A stretch of DNA of 64,000 nucleotides from Lysinibacillus cavernae (GCF_009724685.1 NZ_WMEF01000001.1:744001-808000); one strand, 5' to 3'. Positions 33,568-44,623 are shown, numbered from the stretch's first letter. Numbers and translations: made by a program. Notes: generated by a model not told the origin, from the sequence alone.

Positions 33568-34111
33568 ATTTTTGTTGCTGATATTCACTCGCAAGCATGC
33601 CATAGACAACATGATCCACATAATGATCATAGAGCCATTCTGATGCGCGAATAGTGCCTTCATTTACCAAGCCAAGGCGTTCTGGGATCGCACGGCTTTT
33701 ATGATTGCCTTCAGCTGCACGAATTTCTACTTTATGCAGCTGTAGCGTTTCAAATGCATATTGTAATAAAGCTTTTACCGTTTTGGTCATGATCCCATGC
33801 CCCTGTGCGCCTGCACTTAGCCAATAGCCAATCGTACCGATTTTATTGTTAGCATTAATCGAATTAAAGCCTGCAATGCCAACTATTTCATTTTTAAAGA
33901 GAATAACAAGAGAGAGGCTACTATTTGCTTCATGGCCATTGATACAGCTTTCGATATAGGTTCTTGTATCTACTACGTCTTTTGTATAATCCAACCAGGG
34001 TAGCCATTCTTTAAGATACTCTCTAGAGGCGTCAGTTAAAGCAAAAACCGTCTCTGCATCCTCTAAGGTTATCGTACGTAGCGATAAGTCTTGATCAATT
34101 GTAATTTGCAT
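33566..34111 (-). CDS. GNAT acetyltransferase, RimL-like
   Basis: The start is the ATG at 34111 (181 aa), six bases after GAGGTG; a GTG three codons earlier is inside the ribosome site. The GNAT fold is clear: an opening RTITLEDAETVFAL, the L-x-x-W-L motif YLKEWLPWLDY typical of RimL/RimJ proteins, the central strands IVGIAGFNSI and KIGTIGYWLS, the acetyl-CoA loop AGAQGHGIMTKTV, and HKVEIRAAEGNHKSRAIPERLG. Family members acetylate N-terminal amino groups of ribosomal proteins or small amines; the substrate here is unknown (closest pattern YdaF/RimL). It converges on floT. Confidence 0.85.
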   Translation of the reverse strand: MQITIDQDLSLRTITLEDAETVFALTDASREYLKEWLPWLDYTKDVVDTRTYIESCINGHEANSSLSLVILFKNEIVGIAGFNSINANNKIGTIGYWLSAGAQGHGIMTKTVKALLQYAFETLQLHKVEIRAAEGNHKSRAIPERLGLVNEGTIRASEWLYDHYVDHVVYGMLASEYQQQK

Positions 34112-34127
34112 GGTGTTCACCTCGTGA

Positions 34128-34952
34128 TTATTTTAAAGCATCGTGCATAAAGCCTTTCATTTCTCGGCTAAGTACAGTCAGCTCTTCAATGATTTCGCTG
34201 AAATCTTGTACGAGCAGCGCTTGCTCATTCGTTGCATCATTGATTTGTCCCATATTTTGTTTCAGGTTTTCAAGATTTCTATTAATGTTTCGTAAGGAAG
34301 ATTCAATATTTTCGGTAGCACTGGACGTCTCAAAGGACAATTTTCGAACCTCCTGTGCCACGATATTAAAGCCAGCACCATGCTGTCCAGCACGAGCAGC
34401 CTCTATGGATGCATTTAAACCAAGTAAATTGGTCTGGCGGGAAATGCTTTTGATTAAATCTGTCACGGCATTTGTTTTTTCAGAATCTTCAAGAGCATGC
34501 TGTGCCTGTTTATTAATTTCCTCACTCGTGGCAGCTAATTCCTCTGAATGGGAAGCAATCGTATGTACTTTATCTTGTAGATTGTTGACTATATTGTCCA
34601 TCGTACTCATATAATCTTCGAGTTTGAGCTCATTATCGATAGGCAGACCAAAAGCTAATGCACCGACAACTTGACCATTTTCGCGAATGGGGAATGAAAA
34701 AGCATTGATTGCTACGCCATATAAATCCTTTGGAATAACCACATCTGCATTTTGTCCATTAAAGGCAATGTAAACATTTTGGTCATTGGCATTTACTTTT
34801 TGTCCATCATGATAGCCTGAATCCACACGTTTGCCTGCTAAATATTTGACGACTGTTTCACTTTCCTTTTCAACGACAGCTACAATGGCTTCTTGCTTTA
34901 ATGCAAGGTGAATATAAGGTGCTGCAAGGGCTAAAGCTTCAATAATTTTCAT
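34128..34952 (-). CDS. Soluble methyl-accepting chemotaxis-like protein
   Basis: I start at the ATG at 34952 (274 aa, [11 protein letters not shown]), six bases after GGAGGA. There is no membrane segment or HAMP domain. Residues 1-~130 are a small sensor domain ([42 protein letters not shown]) resembling double-Cache/PAS-like ligand pockets. Residues ~135-274 are a shortened MCP signalling hairpin; the conserved tip reads [19 protein letters not shown], then [13 protein letters not shown]. Layout and length are like B. subtilis YfmS, a cytoplasmic chemoreceptor that modulates flagellar rotation. It is 16 bp after the GNAT start, so the two may be co-transcribed. Confidence 0.85.
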   Translation of the reverse strand: MKIIEALALAAPYIHLALKQEAIVAVVEKESETVVKYLAGKRVDSGYHDGQKVNANDQNVYIAFNGQNADVVIPKDLYGVAINAFSFPIRENGQVVGALAFGLPIDNELKLEDYMSTMDNIVNNLQDKVHTIASHSEELAATSEEINKQAQHALEDSEKTNAVTDLIKSISRQTNLLGLNASIEAARAGQHGAGFNIVAQEVRKLSFETSSATENIESSLRNINRNLENLKQNMGQINDATNEQALLVQDFSEIIEELTVLSREMKGFMHDALK

Positions 34953-35251
34953 GAAAATTCCTCCAAGTCTAGTCAATGAAAAATGGTTCGTCATCTGTAT
35001 TCATTGTGACAATGGTTCTAGATGATTACTTTTACTGTAGCACAATATTTGCCAAGTCAAAATAGTAAATTATTTTTTATTAAAGCTATTTTTAAAGTGA
35101 ATTGAAAGATTTGATTGTCAATTAAAATTTACTGTTCATAGTAAAAAATGATAATAATTTTGTCTATTTTTTGACGAAGGGTTCGTGTGTTTTGCGTAAT
35201 ATTGTATTAGAATAATAGTAGCATGTTGGAGAAGTTAAGGAGAGAGTTTTC

Positions 35252-36457
35252 ATGGAATATATACAAAAGGGTACGAAGGCGTTTCATAAAGCAAATTGGG
35301 CCCTATTTTTAGCAGGCTTTATTACTTTTGCTAACCTCTATATAACGCAGCCGTTACTACCGACATTTTCAGAAGTGTATCATGTGTCACCAGCTGTAGC
35401 TAGTTTATCTCTTTCAGTAACTACTTTCGCTTTAGCAGTAAGTTTAATTATTGTAGGTTCGTTATCAGAAGCATGGGGAAGGAAATCATTAATGACGATT
35501 TCTATTTTTGCAGCTTCCGTTTTTACAGTGGCGCTTGCATTTTCTCCTAACTTTGAAACGATTTTAGTATTGCGTGTTCTTCAAGGCATCGTTTTTGCGG
35601 GATTACCTGCGATTGCCATGGCTTATTTGGGAGAGGAAATGGAACCAGCGAGTTTAGGTGTTGCCATGGGTTTATATATTAGTGGTAATTCTGTAGGAGG
35701 GCTTAGTGGACGAGTGATTATTGGTACATTAACGGACCATTATAACTGGCATATTGGTATGTTGGTGCTAGGGGGAATCAGCCTTCTTGTCAGTGTGTTG
35801 TTTGTCTGGATGCTGCCGGGTTCTAAGCATTTCAGCGCCAGACCTTTACAAATAAAAGCATTGACCAAAACGCTGTTTCAACATATGAAGGACCCTTCCA
35901 TGCTTTGTCTTTATGGGATAAGCTTTGTTTTGATGGGGAGCTTTGTCACGCTTTATAACTATATTGGTTTTAAATTAATGGCACCTCCTTATAATTTGAG
36001 TGCTACGATAGTAGGTTGGATATTTGTGATTTACTTAGTTGGGACTTTTAGCTCCGCGTGGTTTGGTAGCTTAGCTGATCGTTATGGACGCCAACGAATG
36101 CTATTACTGGCCATTGCCATTATGCTAACAGGAGCCATTGGGACGCTCAATGGTCTACTTGCTTTGAAAATAATGGGGATTACGGTTTTTACCTTTGGCT
36201 TTTTTGCAGCTCACGCAATCGCAAGTGGCTGGGTAAGCAAACGGGCATCACATGATAAAGCACAAGCATCATCCCTTTATTTATTCTTTTATTATTTTGG
36301 TTCGAGTGTTGGCGGAACAATTGGTGGCGTATTCTGGATGAAATATGGTTGGGTAGGTGTTATAGCGATGATTGCACTGTTTTTATTAATTGCTTGTATA
36401 CTATCTTTCTTACTAAAGAGAATCATTGCTACACAACGTAATAGAACCGCTCTATAG
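35252..36457 (+). CDS. MFS transporter, YnfM/YybF-like
   Basis: A 401-aa major facilitator with AAGGAG before its ATG and twelve predicted hydrophobic helices. The N-terminal half has YITQPLLPTFSEVYHVSP in helix 1 and the loop-2/3 signature GSLSEAWGRKSLM; the second half repeats it as GSLADRYGRQRM. The opening helix (ANLYITQPLLPTF) is typical of the YnfM/YybF-type drug or sugar-efflux subgroup. It probably exports a small compound by proton antiport, but the substrate cannot be read. It is divergent from the chemoreceptor across a 299-bp gap, and the next permease gene starts 24 bp later. Confidence 0.88.
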   Translation: MEYIQKGTKAFHKANWALFLAGFITFANLYITQPLLPTFSEVYHVSPAVASLSLSVTTFALAVSLIIVGSLSEAWGRKSLMTISIFAASVFTVALAFSPNFETILVLRVLQGIVFAGLPAIAMAYLGEEMEPASLGVAMGLYISGNSVGGLSGRVIIGTLTDHYNWHIGMLVLGGISLLVSVLFVWMLPGSKHFSARPLQIKALTKTLFQHMKDPSMLCLYGISFVLMGSFVTLYNYIGFKLMAPPYNLSATIVGWIFVIYLVGTFSSAWFGSLADRYGRQRMLLLAIAIMLTGAIGTLNGLLALKIMGITVFTFGFFAAHAIASGWVSKRASHDKAQASSLYLFFYYFGSSVGGTIGGVFWMKYGWVGVIAMIALFLLIACILSFLLKRIIATQRNRTAL

Positions 36458-36481
36458 CATTTAATGATGTGAGGTGTCGAT

Positions 36482-37210
36482 TTGCTGGAATTCATTTTCT
36501 ATCTGTTTATTATCCTAACAGCAGCTATTTTGCAAACAAGTACTGGATTTGGCTTCTCGATAATGGCTACACCGTTTTTATTGCTGCTTTTTTCACCACA
36601 AGAGGCAATGCAAATGAATATCTTGCTGTCCCTTGTTATTTCTTTCTCGTTGGTTTGGAAAATTAGATATGACATTGATGTAGCTTTGCTGAAAAAGGTG
36701 ATGATAGGCAGTGTTGTAGGCGCTCCCTTTGGTAGCATACTTTTTGCACTAATAGATGTTACGACATTCAAACTGATCATTGCCCTTCTCTTATTAGGGT
36801 TAACGATTCTTTTAATTAAAAATCTCTCCATTCAACAAACAAGTAGTAGAGATTATGGTGTTGGCCTCGTCTCAGGAATGTTGACAACTAGTATTGGAAT
36901 GGCTGGGCCACCACTGCTATTGTATTTTGCGAGTACTCAAAAAAAGAAAGAAACGATTCGAGCAACTTCATTAGCATACTATATTTTTATTTATCTTATT
37001 AGTTTACTTTCACAACTAACGATTGAAGGCACAAGTAAAGTAGTTTGGCTTAATAGTATGTACGCCTTGCCAATTGTTTTCATTGGTCTTATTCTAGGAC
37101 AAATGTTATTTAAAAAGCTTAATCAAAAGCTATTTTTAACATTCGTTTATTTTTTATTAATTGCGGCAGGCATGATGTTATTGATACAAAGTATATGGAC
37201 AATGCTGTAA
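36482..37210 (+). CDS. TSUP (TauE/SafE) family permease
   Basis: A 242-aa protein with a TTG start behind GAGGTGTCGAT. It has about eight hydrophobic helices and the TauE/SafE hallmarks: an opening helix followed by GFGFSIMATPFLLLLFSPQE, and a duplicated half with GLVSGMLTTSIGMAGPPLLL. Family members export sulfite, sulfoacetate or related organosulfonates, or import sulfur compounds, usually driven by the proton gradient. Substrate unknown. It lies 24 bp after the MFS gene and probably shares its transcript. A strong terminator follows. Confidence 0.88.
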   Translation: MLEFIFYLFIILTAAILQTSTGFGFSIMATPFLLLLFSPQEAMQMNILLSLVISFSLVWKIRYDIDVALLKKVMIGSVVGAPFGSILFALIDVTTFKLIIALLLLGLTILLIKNLSIQQTSSRDYGVGLVSGMLTTSIGMAGPPLLLYFASTQKKKETIRATSLAYYIFIYLISLLSQLTIEGTSKVVWLNSMYALPIVFIGLILGQMLFKKLNQKLFLTFVYFLLIAAGMMLLIQSIWTML

Positions 37211-37217
37211 ATGGAAA

Positions 37218-37258
37218 AAGAAGTATGGAAGAGATTACGTATCTTCCATACTTCTTTG
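37218..37258. terminator. Bidirectional terminator between TSUP gene and fabI
   Basis: A perfect 15-bp stem (37218-37232 with 37242-37256) encloses a 9-base loop, with A-rich and T-rich flanks. It serves the rightward permease operon and, on the minus strand, fabI, whose stop is 4 bp away. Confidence 0.85.
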
Positions 37259-37261
37259 TTG

Positions 37262-38044
37262 TTAACCCATAATATTGTAGCCAGCATCGATGTAAATTGT
37301 TTCACCAGTGACACCACGTGATAGGTGAGATAGCATAACAATTGTCATATCCGCTACTTCGTCTTGTTGAACATTACGTTTTAATGGAGCCGTTTCTTCA
37401 ATTTTGTGTAAAATTGTATTAAAGGAAGGCACACCTTTTGCAGCAAGTGTACGAATGGCACCAGCTGAAATGGCATTCACGCGAATATTATCCTGTCCAA
37501 TATCAGCAGCAAGGTAGCGCATGGAAGCCTCTAATGCAGCCTTTGCCACACCCATTACATTGTAGCCATCAAGCACACGTTCCGCTCCTAGGTAACTCAT
37601 TGTGACAATAGAGCCACCCTCAGTCATATATGGATGAGCCGCTTTTGCTGTTGAAATAAGTGAGTAAGCGCTTGTATCTTGTGCGAATGCATAGCCTTCA
37701 CGTGTTGTTGCAAGGAAGCGATTGTGTAAATCTTCAGCATGAGCAAAGGCTACTGAGTGGACAATACCATGAATAACGCCAACCTTTGCGCCGATTTCAT
37801 CAAAAGCTGCTTTCGTACTATCATCGCTATTTACGTCACATTGAACAATAAGAGAATCAGACTGGCCAATATTGTCTAATTGTTTTTGTAATTTTTTTAA
37901 TGAACGTTCTTGACGATAAGTGAAAATAACGTTTGCACCTACATCAAATAAGCGTTTCGCAATTCCCCAAGCAATACTACGATCGTTTGCCACACCCATG
38001 ACAACAATGTTCTTATCTTTTAATTGTAATAGATTATCCATCAT
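37262..38044 (-). CDS. fabI: Enoyl-[ACP] reductase FabI
   Basis: The start is placed at the ATG at 38044 (260 aa, MMDNLLQLKDK), nine bases after AAGGAG; the frame extends 27 codons further without a site. The Rossmann opening NIVVMGVANDRSIAWGIAK carries the FabI cofactor signature, and the active-site region has YLGAERVLDGYNVMGVAK with the Tyr-x6-Lys pair. FabI catalyses the last, NADH/NADPH-dependent step of each fatty-acid elongation cycle and is the triclosan target. Length equals B. subtilis FabI (258). It stands alone between two terminators. Confidence 0.95.
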   Translation of the reverse strand: MMDNLLQLKDKNIVVMGVANDRSIAWGIAKRLFDVGANVIFTYRQERSLKKLQKQLDNIGQSDSLIVQCDVNSDDSTKAAFDEIGAKVGVIHGIVHSVAFAHAEDLHNRFLATTREGYAFAQDTSAYSLISTAKAAHPYMTEGGSIVTMSYLGAERVLDGYNVMGVAKAALEASMRYLAADIGQDNIRVNAISAGAIRTLAAKGVPSFNTILHKIEETAPLKRNVQQDEVADMTIVMLSHLSRGVTGETIYIDAGYNIMG

Positions 38045-38159
38045 TTTGAAGAACTCCTTTGTGAGATAATATCTGTTATTAGTACCAACTACTAAAATCT
38101 TATCATACATAAAATACTGTTGCAATAACTAAGATGAAAAGAGTAGAGGTTTAATGAAT

Positions 38160-38194
38160 AAAAAAAATTCATCTCTTACTTATAGAGACGAATT
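38160..38194 (-). terminator. Terminator of the 38205-38798 gene
   Basis: On the minus strand AATTCGTCTCT and AGAGATGAATT (38084-offset arms at 38166-38176 and 38184-38194) pair with one wobble and are followed by TTTTTTT. It lies 11 bp downstream of the stop. Confidence 0.75.
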
Positions 38195-38204
38195 AAATGC
38201 TGTA

Positions 38205-38798
38205 CTATTTTGTTACATGATTTTCATACATATCGACTGCTCGATTTACTGCACTGCTAACAGTGATTCTAAAACAATTTTGTGACCGAATGGTTTGTGC
38301 TAATATTTTAATGGCTCTTGTTTGATCTTTATGAAAGGTAGCGCCATCGGTTTGAAAATCATCATCTAAAAAAGCGAGAAAATAAGGTTTTTGATCTTGA
38401 GGCGCTAGCAAATCAGCTTCAGCACTTTGACCTACTGTTTTATATATCCATAAGTCAAGTGAATTTCCCAATTGAAAGGCTACAAAGTACTGTAAATCAT
38501 CATTGTTATATTCTCTTGTTTTTTGAATTATTTGAATTTTTTCGAGCTCATCTATTAAAAATGTATTGATTGAATAGTAGATGGCTTTTGTAGGATTGAG
38601 AAGAAGTTCATCAGTGTGCTTAGATTTTAAGAAAATCCAGCTATTTAAAACGATTGCCCATGAATCTAATGTATTCAAGCACTTTGCATAAACATCTGGA
38701 AAAATCGTTTGCCATTTTGCTGCAAGATATTTAAATTGATTCATATGGTCCTCATCAATATGAAATAAACTATGCTCTACTTGTAACTGCTTAAACAT
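38205..38798 (-). CDS. Conserved hypothetical protein
   Basis: I start at the ATG at 38798 (197 aa, MFKQLQVEHS), seven bases after GGAGGA. I do not recognise a family. The protein is soluble, mostly helical, with several tryptophans (YLAAKWQTIFPDVYAKCLN, LDSWAIVLNSWIFLKS) and a conserved-looking AFLDDDFQTDGATFHKDQT. There is no signal peptide or membrane segment. It is a single gene bounded by fabI and ferredoxin transcription units. Confidence 0.65.
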   Translation of the reverse strand: MFKQLQVEHSLFHIDEDHMNQFKYLAAKWQTIFPDVYAKCLNTLDSWAIVLNSWIFLKSKHTDELLLNPTKAIYYSINTFLIDELEKIQIIQKTREYNNDDLQYFVAFQLGNSLDLWIYKTVGQSAEADLLAPQDQKPYFLAFLDDDFQTDGATFHKDQTRAIKILAQTIRSQNCFRITVSSAVNRAVDMYENHVTK

Positions 38799-38889
38799 GA
38801 TCATTCCTCCAATAGATTGGTATGTATAGCAATGGACCATATGATGATCATCTTGATGCAAAAGTTGTTAGCAAAATCGTTCAATCAAA

Positions 38890-38922
38890 TAAGAAGGCAC
38901 CCAACGAAGGATGCCTTTTAGG
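38890..38922 (-). terminator. Terminator after ferredoxin gene
   Basis: On the minus strand AAGGCATCC (38910-38918) and GGGTGCCTT (38895-38903) pair with one wobble around TTCGTT, followed by CTTATTTG. It lies 20 bp past the fer stop. Confidence 0.7.
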
Positions 38923-38941
38923 GTAAAGATTCAATTGATGA

Positions 38942-40328
<1,387 letters not shown>

Positions 40329-41771
40329 ATGAAACTTGAACAATTATTGCACAAGCATTTTGGTTATTCAGCATTTCGACCAGGGCAGAAAGAAGTCATT
40401 GAAGCTATCTTGCAAGAAAAAGATGTCATTGCTTTATTGCCAACAGGAATGGGGAAGTCACTTTGCTATCAGCTCCCAGCTTATACTCTGCAAAAGCCAG
40501 TGTTAATTGTTTCGCCATTGCTTTCATTAATGCAGGATCAAGTAGAAGAGCTGAAACGTTTTGGGGAAAAGAGAGTAGTAGCTTTAAATTCCTTTTTATC
40601 CATAACAGAAAAACGCAATGTATTACTTTATTTAGAGCAATACCGTTTTATTTTTACATCTCCAGAGATGTTACTGCAGCAACAGGTACAAGAGAAGTTA
40701 GCGCAGATGAAGCTAGGCTTAATTGTAGTGGACGAGGCGCATTGTATATCACAATGGGGCTTTGATTTTCGACCGGATTATTTACGGATAGGCGAATGGT
40801 TTTCAAAGGAAAATCGTCCACCAATATTGGCATTATCCGCTACGGCAACGAGTAAGGTTGTTCAAGATATACGTGAAACCTTATCACTAAAGGAACCATT
40901 TGAGTTTATGTATAATGTTGACCGACCAACCATTCATCTGGGGCGTATCGTATTAGAGGATAAGGCCGATAAAGCAAGTTGGCTTATGCAACATATTAAA
41001 GAGACTGCTGGTCCAGGGATTCTATATGTCTCCTCCCGGAAACGTGCGCAACAATATAGCACAGCATTTTTACAAGCAGGCATTCGCACGGCTGCCTATC
41101 ATGCAGGTTATGGTGCAGAGGACCGTCAATTTATCCAACAACAGTTTATAGATGGTGAACTGGATTGGATTGTAGCAACGAATGCTTTTGGGATGGGAAT
41201 CAATAAACAAGATATACGTCAGGTCATACATGAATCGATGCCTGCTAATATAGCGAATTATATGCAGGAGATAGGACGTGCAGGTCGTGATGGACAGTCT
41301 GCGCTTGCAATTTTATTGTATAGTGAAGGTGATGAGGAGCTGGCGAAATTTGTTGTTACAGGGGATTTACCGACACCTCACCATGTCGATCGCTATCAGG
41401 AGCTACTTTTCCAGCAGATACAGCCAACACAAATGCTAAAAAATGGTGAGTTGAGTGAGACGGCTTTTAGAGTATTGGACTATTGGATTCAACAAGAATC
41501 TACTGAACAAGTAAAGGCGCGACTAAATCATTTAGCCCTAGAGAAATACCGTGCAGTGGATGAAATGCTTAAAATCATTCAGACAAAAGGCTGTATTCGT
41601 GAACATTTAGTCGGGTATTTTGGGCAAAAATTGCAGAAAAAACCGGAAAACTGTTGTGAAAATTGTGGAATCCATTATGATGAAATCAAGAAAACACGCT
41701 TAAAAGAAGATAAGAAAATAGAAATGGTTCCGTGGGAAAGTCGATTACAGCAACTTTTATTGGGTATTTAG
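40329..41771 (+). CDS. recQ: RecQ-family ATP-dependent DNA helicase
   Basis: A 480-aa helicase (B. subtilis RecS about 496). The RecQ motif 0 is FGYSAFRPGQKEVIEA, motif I LLPTGMGKSLCYQLPA, motif II VVDEAHCISQWGFDFRPDY (DEAH), motif III LALSATATSKV, and motif VI IGRAGRDGQ. The C-terminal part has the RecQ-Ct zinc site (CIREHLVGYFG then CCENCG). The HRDC domain is absent, as in RecS. It unwinds branched DNA 3' to 5' in recombinational repair. ypbB is immediately upstream. The ypbD gene that follows in B. subtilis is not present here. Confidence 0.92.
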   Translation: MKLEQLLHKHFGYSAFRPGQKEVIEAILQEKDVIALLPTGMGKSLCYQLPAYTLQKPVLIVSPLLSLMQDQVEELKRFGEKRVVALNSFLSITEKRNVLLYLEQYRFIFTSPEMLLQQQVQEKLAQMKLGLIVVDEAHCISQWGFDFRPDYLRIGEWFSKENRPPILALSATATSKVVQDIRETLSLKEPFEFMYNVDRPTIHLGRIVLEDKADKASWLMQHIKETAGPGILYVSSRKRAQQYSTAFLQAGIRTAAYHAGYGAEDRQFIQQQFIDGELDWIVATNAFGMGINKQDIRQVIHESMPANIANYMQEIGRAGRDGQSALAILLYSEGDEELAKFVVTGDLPTPHHVDRYQELLFQQIQPTQMLKNGELSETAFRVLDYWIQQESTEQVKARLNHLALEKYRAVDEMLKIIQTKGCIREHLVGYFGQKLQKKPENCCENCGIHYDEIKKTRLKEDKKIEMVPWESRLQQLLLGI

Positions 41772-41858
41772 ACTAAAACTGACGGTCATTTACTTTTTTC
41801 GTAAAATTCGTCATAATAGAGATGATAAGAAAGCGTAGTAAGGTTGGGGGAAAGGCGA

Positions 41859-42587
41859 ATGAGTAAAGAAGATTATCGCGATAAAATAGAAGAGCATCGT
41901 CAATCATTTGAGGATGAACAAAAAGAACAGCAATCCTTATCTAGAGTTTCCAGAATGAATAAAAATGGCAATAAAGATAAAAAACCAAAAAATTCGAAAC
42001 GTAAAACACCGTTAATGACGATTCTTTTTGTTATTTTTATCCTTATTCCATTAACGATACTTATCTATTTTTGGAAATTTTATGAACCAGGAAAAACAAT
42101 TGAACAAGCAGAAAAGGAATCAGCTGAACAGGTCGTCGAATTAGATACCTCAGAAGCATCAGCGACTGATAAAGATAAAAATAAGGATAAAGACGATCAA
42201 GCTGATAAGAAAGCACAGGAGCAGTCTCAAAAAGATGCAGATAAATTAGCTGCTGAGCAAAAAGCTGCGGAAGAAGCGAAAAAAGCACAAGATGCTAAAA
42301 ATGCAGATGCAGCGAAAAAAGCGGAAGAAGCAAAAAAAGCTGAGGAAGCGAGAATAGCTCAACAACAAGCAGATGCAAAAAGAAAAGCTGAAGAGGCTAG
42401 AAAAGCGGAAGAAGCTAAACAAAATGCTAAAGCAAGTACACATACTGTAAAAGCAAGTGAGAACTTATACCGAATTGCATTAAATCATTATGGCGATGGC
42501 AGTGAAGCAACATTAGCTAAAATTCGTGCTGCCAATGGCATGTCTTCTAATACGGTAATGGTTGGGCAAGTAATTAAGCTACCTTAA
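41859..42587 (+). CDS. ypbE: LysM-domain membrane protein YpbE
   Basis: The start is the ATG at 41859 (242 aa, MSKEDYRDKI), after GGGGGAAAGG. Residues 1-~50 are charged and cytoplasmic, residues ~56-78 form one transmembrane helix (TILFVIFILIPLTILIYFW), residues ~95-190 are a long Lys/Glu/Ala-rich repeat likely to form a coiled, flexible rod across the wall, and residues ~198-242 are a LysM peptidoglycan-binding domain (HTVKASENLYRIALNHYG). Type II membrane topology is expected. Placement after recQ equals B. subtilis ypbE. The E-A-K repeat produces spurious frames on the other strand. Confidence 0.85.
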   Translation: MSKEDYRDKIEEHRQSFEDEQKEQQSLSRVSRMNKNGNKDKKPKNSKRKTPLMTILFVIFILIPLTILIYFWKFYEPGKTIEQAEKESAEQVVELDTSEASATDKDKNKDKDDQADKKAQEQSQKDADKLAAEQKAAEEAKKAQDAKNADAAKKAEEAKKAEEARIAQQQADAKRKAEEARKAEEAKQNAKASTHTVKASENLYRIALNHYGDGSEATLAKIRAANGMSSNTVMVGQVIKLP

Positions 42588-42670
42588 TGCGAATTTTTTA
42601 TGTCCTATAGTTTTTCAAGTATAAAATAACAGACAAACGTTCACACCAAAACGTACGTCTGATTTAGCGA

Positions 42671-42706
42671 AAAGGCGATTCTTCTTAAGAAACGAATCGC
42701 CTTTTT
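42671..42706 (+). terminator. Terminator after ypbE
   Basis: AAAGGCGATTC (42671-42681) pairs perfectly with GAATCGCCTTT (42694-42704), 12-base loop, followed by TTTTTG. The ypbG ribosome site (AAGGAG) follows within 15 bp. Confidence 0.85.
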
Positions 42707-42730
42707 GTTGTCGTAAGGAGAAGTGAGGAA

Positions 42731-43486
42731 ATGCTATATTTAGGGCTATTTCTTTTAGTAGTCATCGTCTTTCTACTCTACATGTGGAAGGTAGCGCATG
42801 AGAATAATGTATTACACCACCAGTTATCATTACAGGGTGAACAGGAAAAGGTACGGCTATTTTTTATTTCAGATGTTCATTTACGTAAAATAAATAAGAA
42901 AATGATTGCACGATTAGAGGGACATTTTGATGCTGTCATTATTGGTGGTGACTTTGCAGATGGACGCACACCTAATGCACGTATTCATGACAATTTAAAA
43001 TTATTAACTACTGTTGGCCCAACCTATTTTGTGTGGGGCAATAATGACAGAGAGGTAGGAGAAGAATGGCTAAAGGACATTTTTCAAGAGCATCAGGTTC
43101 AGATCATTGTCAATGATGCGGTACTGCTTCCCACAAAAAATCGTTTTTGGCTAAGTGCGATTGAGGATACAACAATTAAAGAGTATAGTTTCGAAAAGGC
43201 CTTTGCAAAGGTAGGAGAACAGGACTTAGTTGTTTTCATTGCACATAATCCTGGTGTTTTTGCGAAAGTTCGAGCAAAGTTCCATGCTGATTTAATGATG
43301 GGTGGCCATTTACATGGTGGACAGATTCGATTTGGTCCTTATGGTGTACATCCAAATGGTTCTTATCGGGAGCGTGATGGTGTCATGACCTTAGTAAGTA
43401 ATGGCTATGGAACAACATTAGTGCCTTTCCGACTGGGGGCAAAGCCTCAATGTCATATTATTGATATTGATATTTCGAGTAAATAA
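42731..43486 (+). CDS. ypbG: Membrane-anchored metallophosphoesterase YpbG
   Basis: A 251-aa protein with one N-terminal membrane helix (LGLFLLVVIVFLLYMWKVA). All calcineurin-like metal motifs are present in order: SDVHLRK (D-x-H), GGDFADGR (GD), GNND, AHNPG (H) and GGHLHGGQ (GHxHxxQ). Enzymes of this membrane-attached subgroup include UDP-diacylglucosamine pyrophosphatase-like and lipid phosphoesterases; the substrate is unknown. It has AAGGAG before its ATG and corresponds to ypbG of B. subtilis. Confidence 0.88.
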   Translation: MLYLGLFLLVVIVFLLYMWKVAHENNVLHHQLSLQGEQEKVRLFFISDVHLRKINKKMIARLEGHFDAVIIGGDFADGRTPNARIHDNLKLLTTVGPTYFVWGNNDREVGEEWLKDIFQEHQVQIIVNDAVLLPTKNRFWLSAIEDTTIKEYSFEKAFAKVGEQDLVVFIAHNPGVFAKVRAKFHADLMMGGHLHGGQIRFGPYGVHPNGSYRERDGVMTLVSNGYGTTLVPFRLGAKPQCHIIDIDISSK

Positions 43487-43599
43487 ACAACCAAAACTTG
43501 TGAGAAGGCGTATAATAATAAGGTATCGTTTATTCTATGATTATGTGAAAGCATGGAACAGCAAATATTGTTGTTTAATTTCGATTGGAGTGTCAAAAA

Positions 43600-44565
43600 A
43601 TGCAACAAGCAGATGCAATTATTGTTGGAGGAGGCCCATGTGGTTTAGCAGCAGCAATAGCTTTGCAAGATATTGGATTACAACCTATTGTGATTGAAAA
43701 GGGAAATATCGTGAATGCCATTTATCATTATCCTACACATCAAACTTTTTTTAGTACAAGTGAGCGTTTAGCGATTGGTGACGTACCATTTATTATTGAA
43801 GGACGTAAACCAAAACGAAACCAAGCACTTGTCTACTATCGCGAGGTTGTACGTTTGAAAAATATTCAAGTTAATCGCTTTGAAAAAGTACAAAGTGTTG
43901 TGAAAAATGATGATATGTTTACTGTAACATCAGATAAAGATGTTTATGAAACGCCATATGTTGTCATTGCAACAGGCTACTATGATCATCCAAATTATTT
44001 AAAGATCAAGGGTGAAGAGTTACCTAAAGTATTCCATTACTTTAAAGAAGGACATGAATTTTTCGATACAGATGTTCTTGTTATAGGTGGCAAAAACTCA
44101 GCTATAGATGCAGCGTTAGAGTTAAATAAAGCAGGTGCCCGTGTAACGGTTGCCTACCGCGGAAGTGAATATTCACCAAGCATCAAGCCGTGGGTATTAC
44201 CCGAATTTGAAGGGGTAGTCAAAACAGAGGAAGTTGACATGCATTTTAATACGAATGTGCTAGAAATACGCGAACATGAAGTTGTTTTAGAAGTGGATGG
44301 CCAAGAGAAAGTAATGAAAAATGATTTTGTTTTTGCTATGACTGGCTACCATCCAGATCACTCCTTTATCAAAGCCATGGGAGTTGAGATAGATGAAGAA
44401 ACGGGGCGTCCTTATGTTACGCCCGAAACGATGGAAACAAATGTCGAAGGCTTATTCATTGCAGGTGTTATTGCCGCAGGGAATAATGCCAACGAAATTT
44501 TTATAGAAAATGGTCGTTTCCATGGGGAATGTATCGCTCAAATTATTGCGCAAAGAAAAAAATAA
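43600..44565 (+). CDS. ypdA: Bacillithiol-disulfide reductase YpdA (Bdr)
   Basis: I start at the ATG at 43600 (321 aa, MQQADAIIVGGG), after TTGGAG. The FAD Rossmann motif GGGPCGLAAAIAL contains the conserved cysteine of YpdA, a second nucleotide-binding motif is VLVIGGKNSAIDAALELNKA, and ATGYYDHP and DFVFAMTGYHPD follow. YpdA reduces bacillithiol disulfide with NADPH and recycles bacilliredoxins, linking the thiol pool to redox stress. The gene is downstream of ypbG, and a terminator follows. Confidence 0.9.
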   Translation: MQQADAIIVGGGPCGLAAAIALQDIGLQPIVIEKGNIVNAIYHYPTHQTFFSTSERLAIGDVPFIIEGRKPKRNQALVYYREVVRLKNIQVNRFEKVQSVVKNDDMFTVTSDKDVYETPYVVIATGYYDHPNYLKIKGEELPKVFHYFKEGHEFFDTDVLVIGGKNSAIDAALELNKAGARVTVAYRGSEYSPSIKPWVLPEFEGVVKTEEVDMHFNTNVLEIREHEVVLEVDGQEKVMKNDFVFAMTGYHPDHSFIKAMGVEIDEETGRPYVTPETMETNVEGLFIAGVIAAGNNANEIFIENGRFHGECIAQIIAQRKK

Positions 44566-44572
44566 TGGTGGA

Positions 44573-44606
44573 GGCTGTATAGGCATGACGCTTGTACAGC
44601 CTTTTT
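44573..44606 (+). terminator. Terminator after ypdA
   Basis: GGCTGTA (44573-44579) pairs with TACAGCC (44595-44601) and is followed by five T. The next gene's ribosome site (AAGGAGG) begins only 4 bp later, leaving no room for a separate promoter, so some read-through probably feeds the PlsY-like gene. Confidence 0.7.
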
Positions 44607-44623
44607 AGCAAGGAGGAAACTCA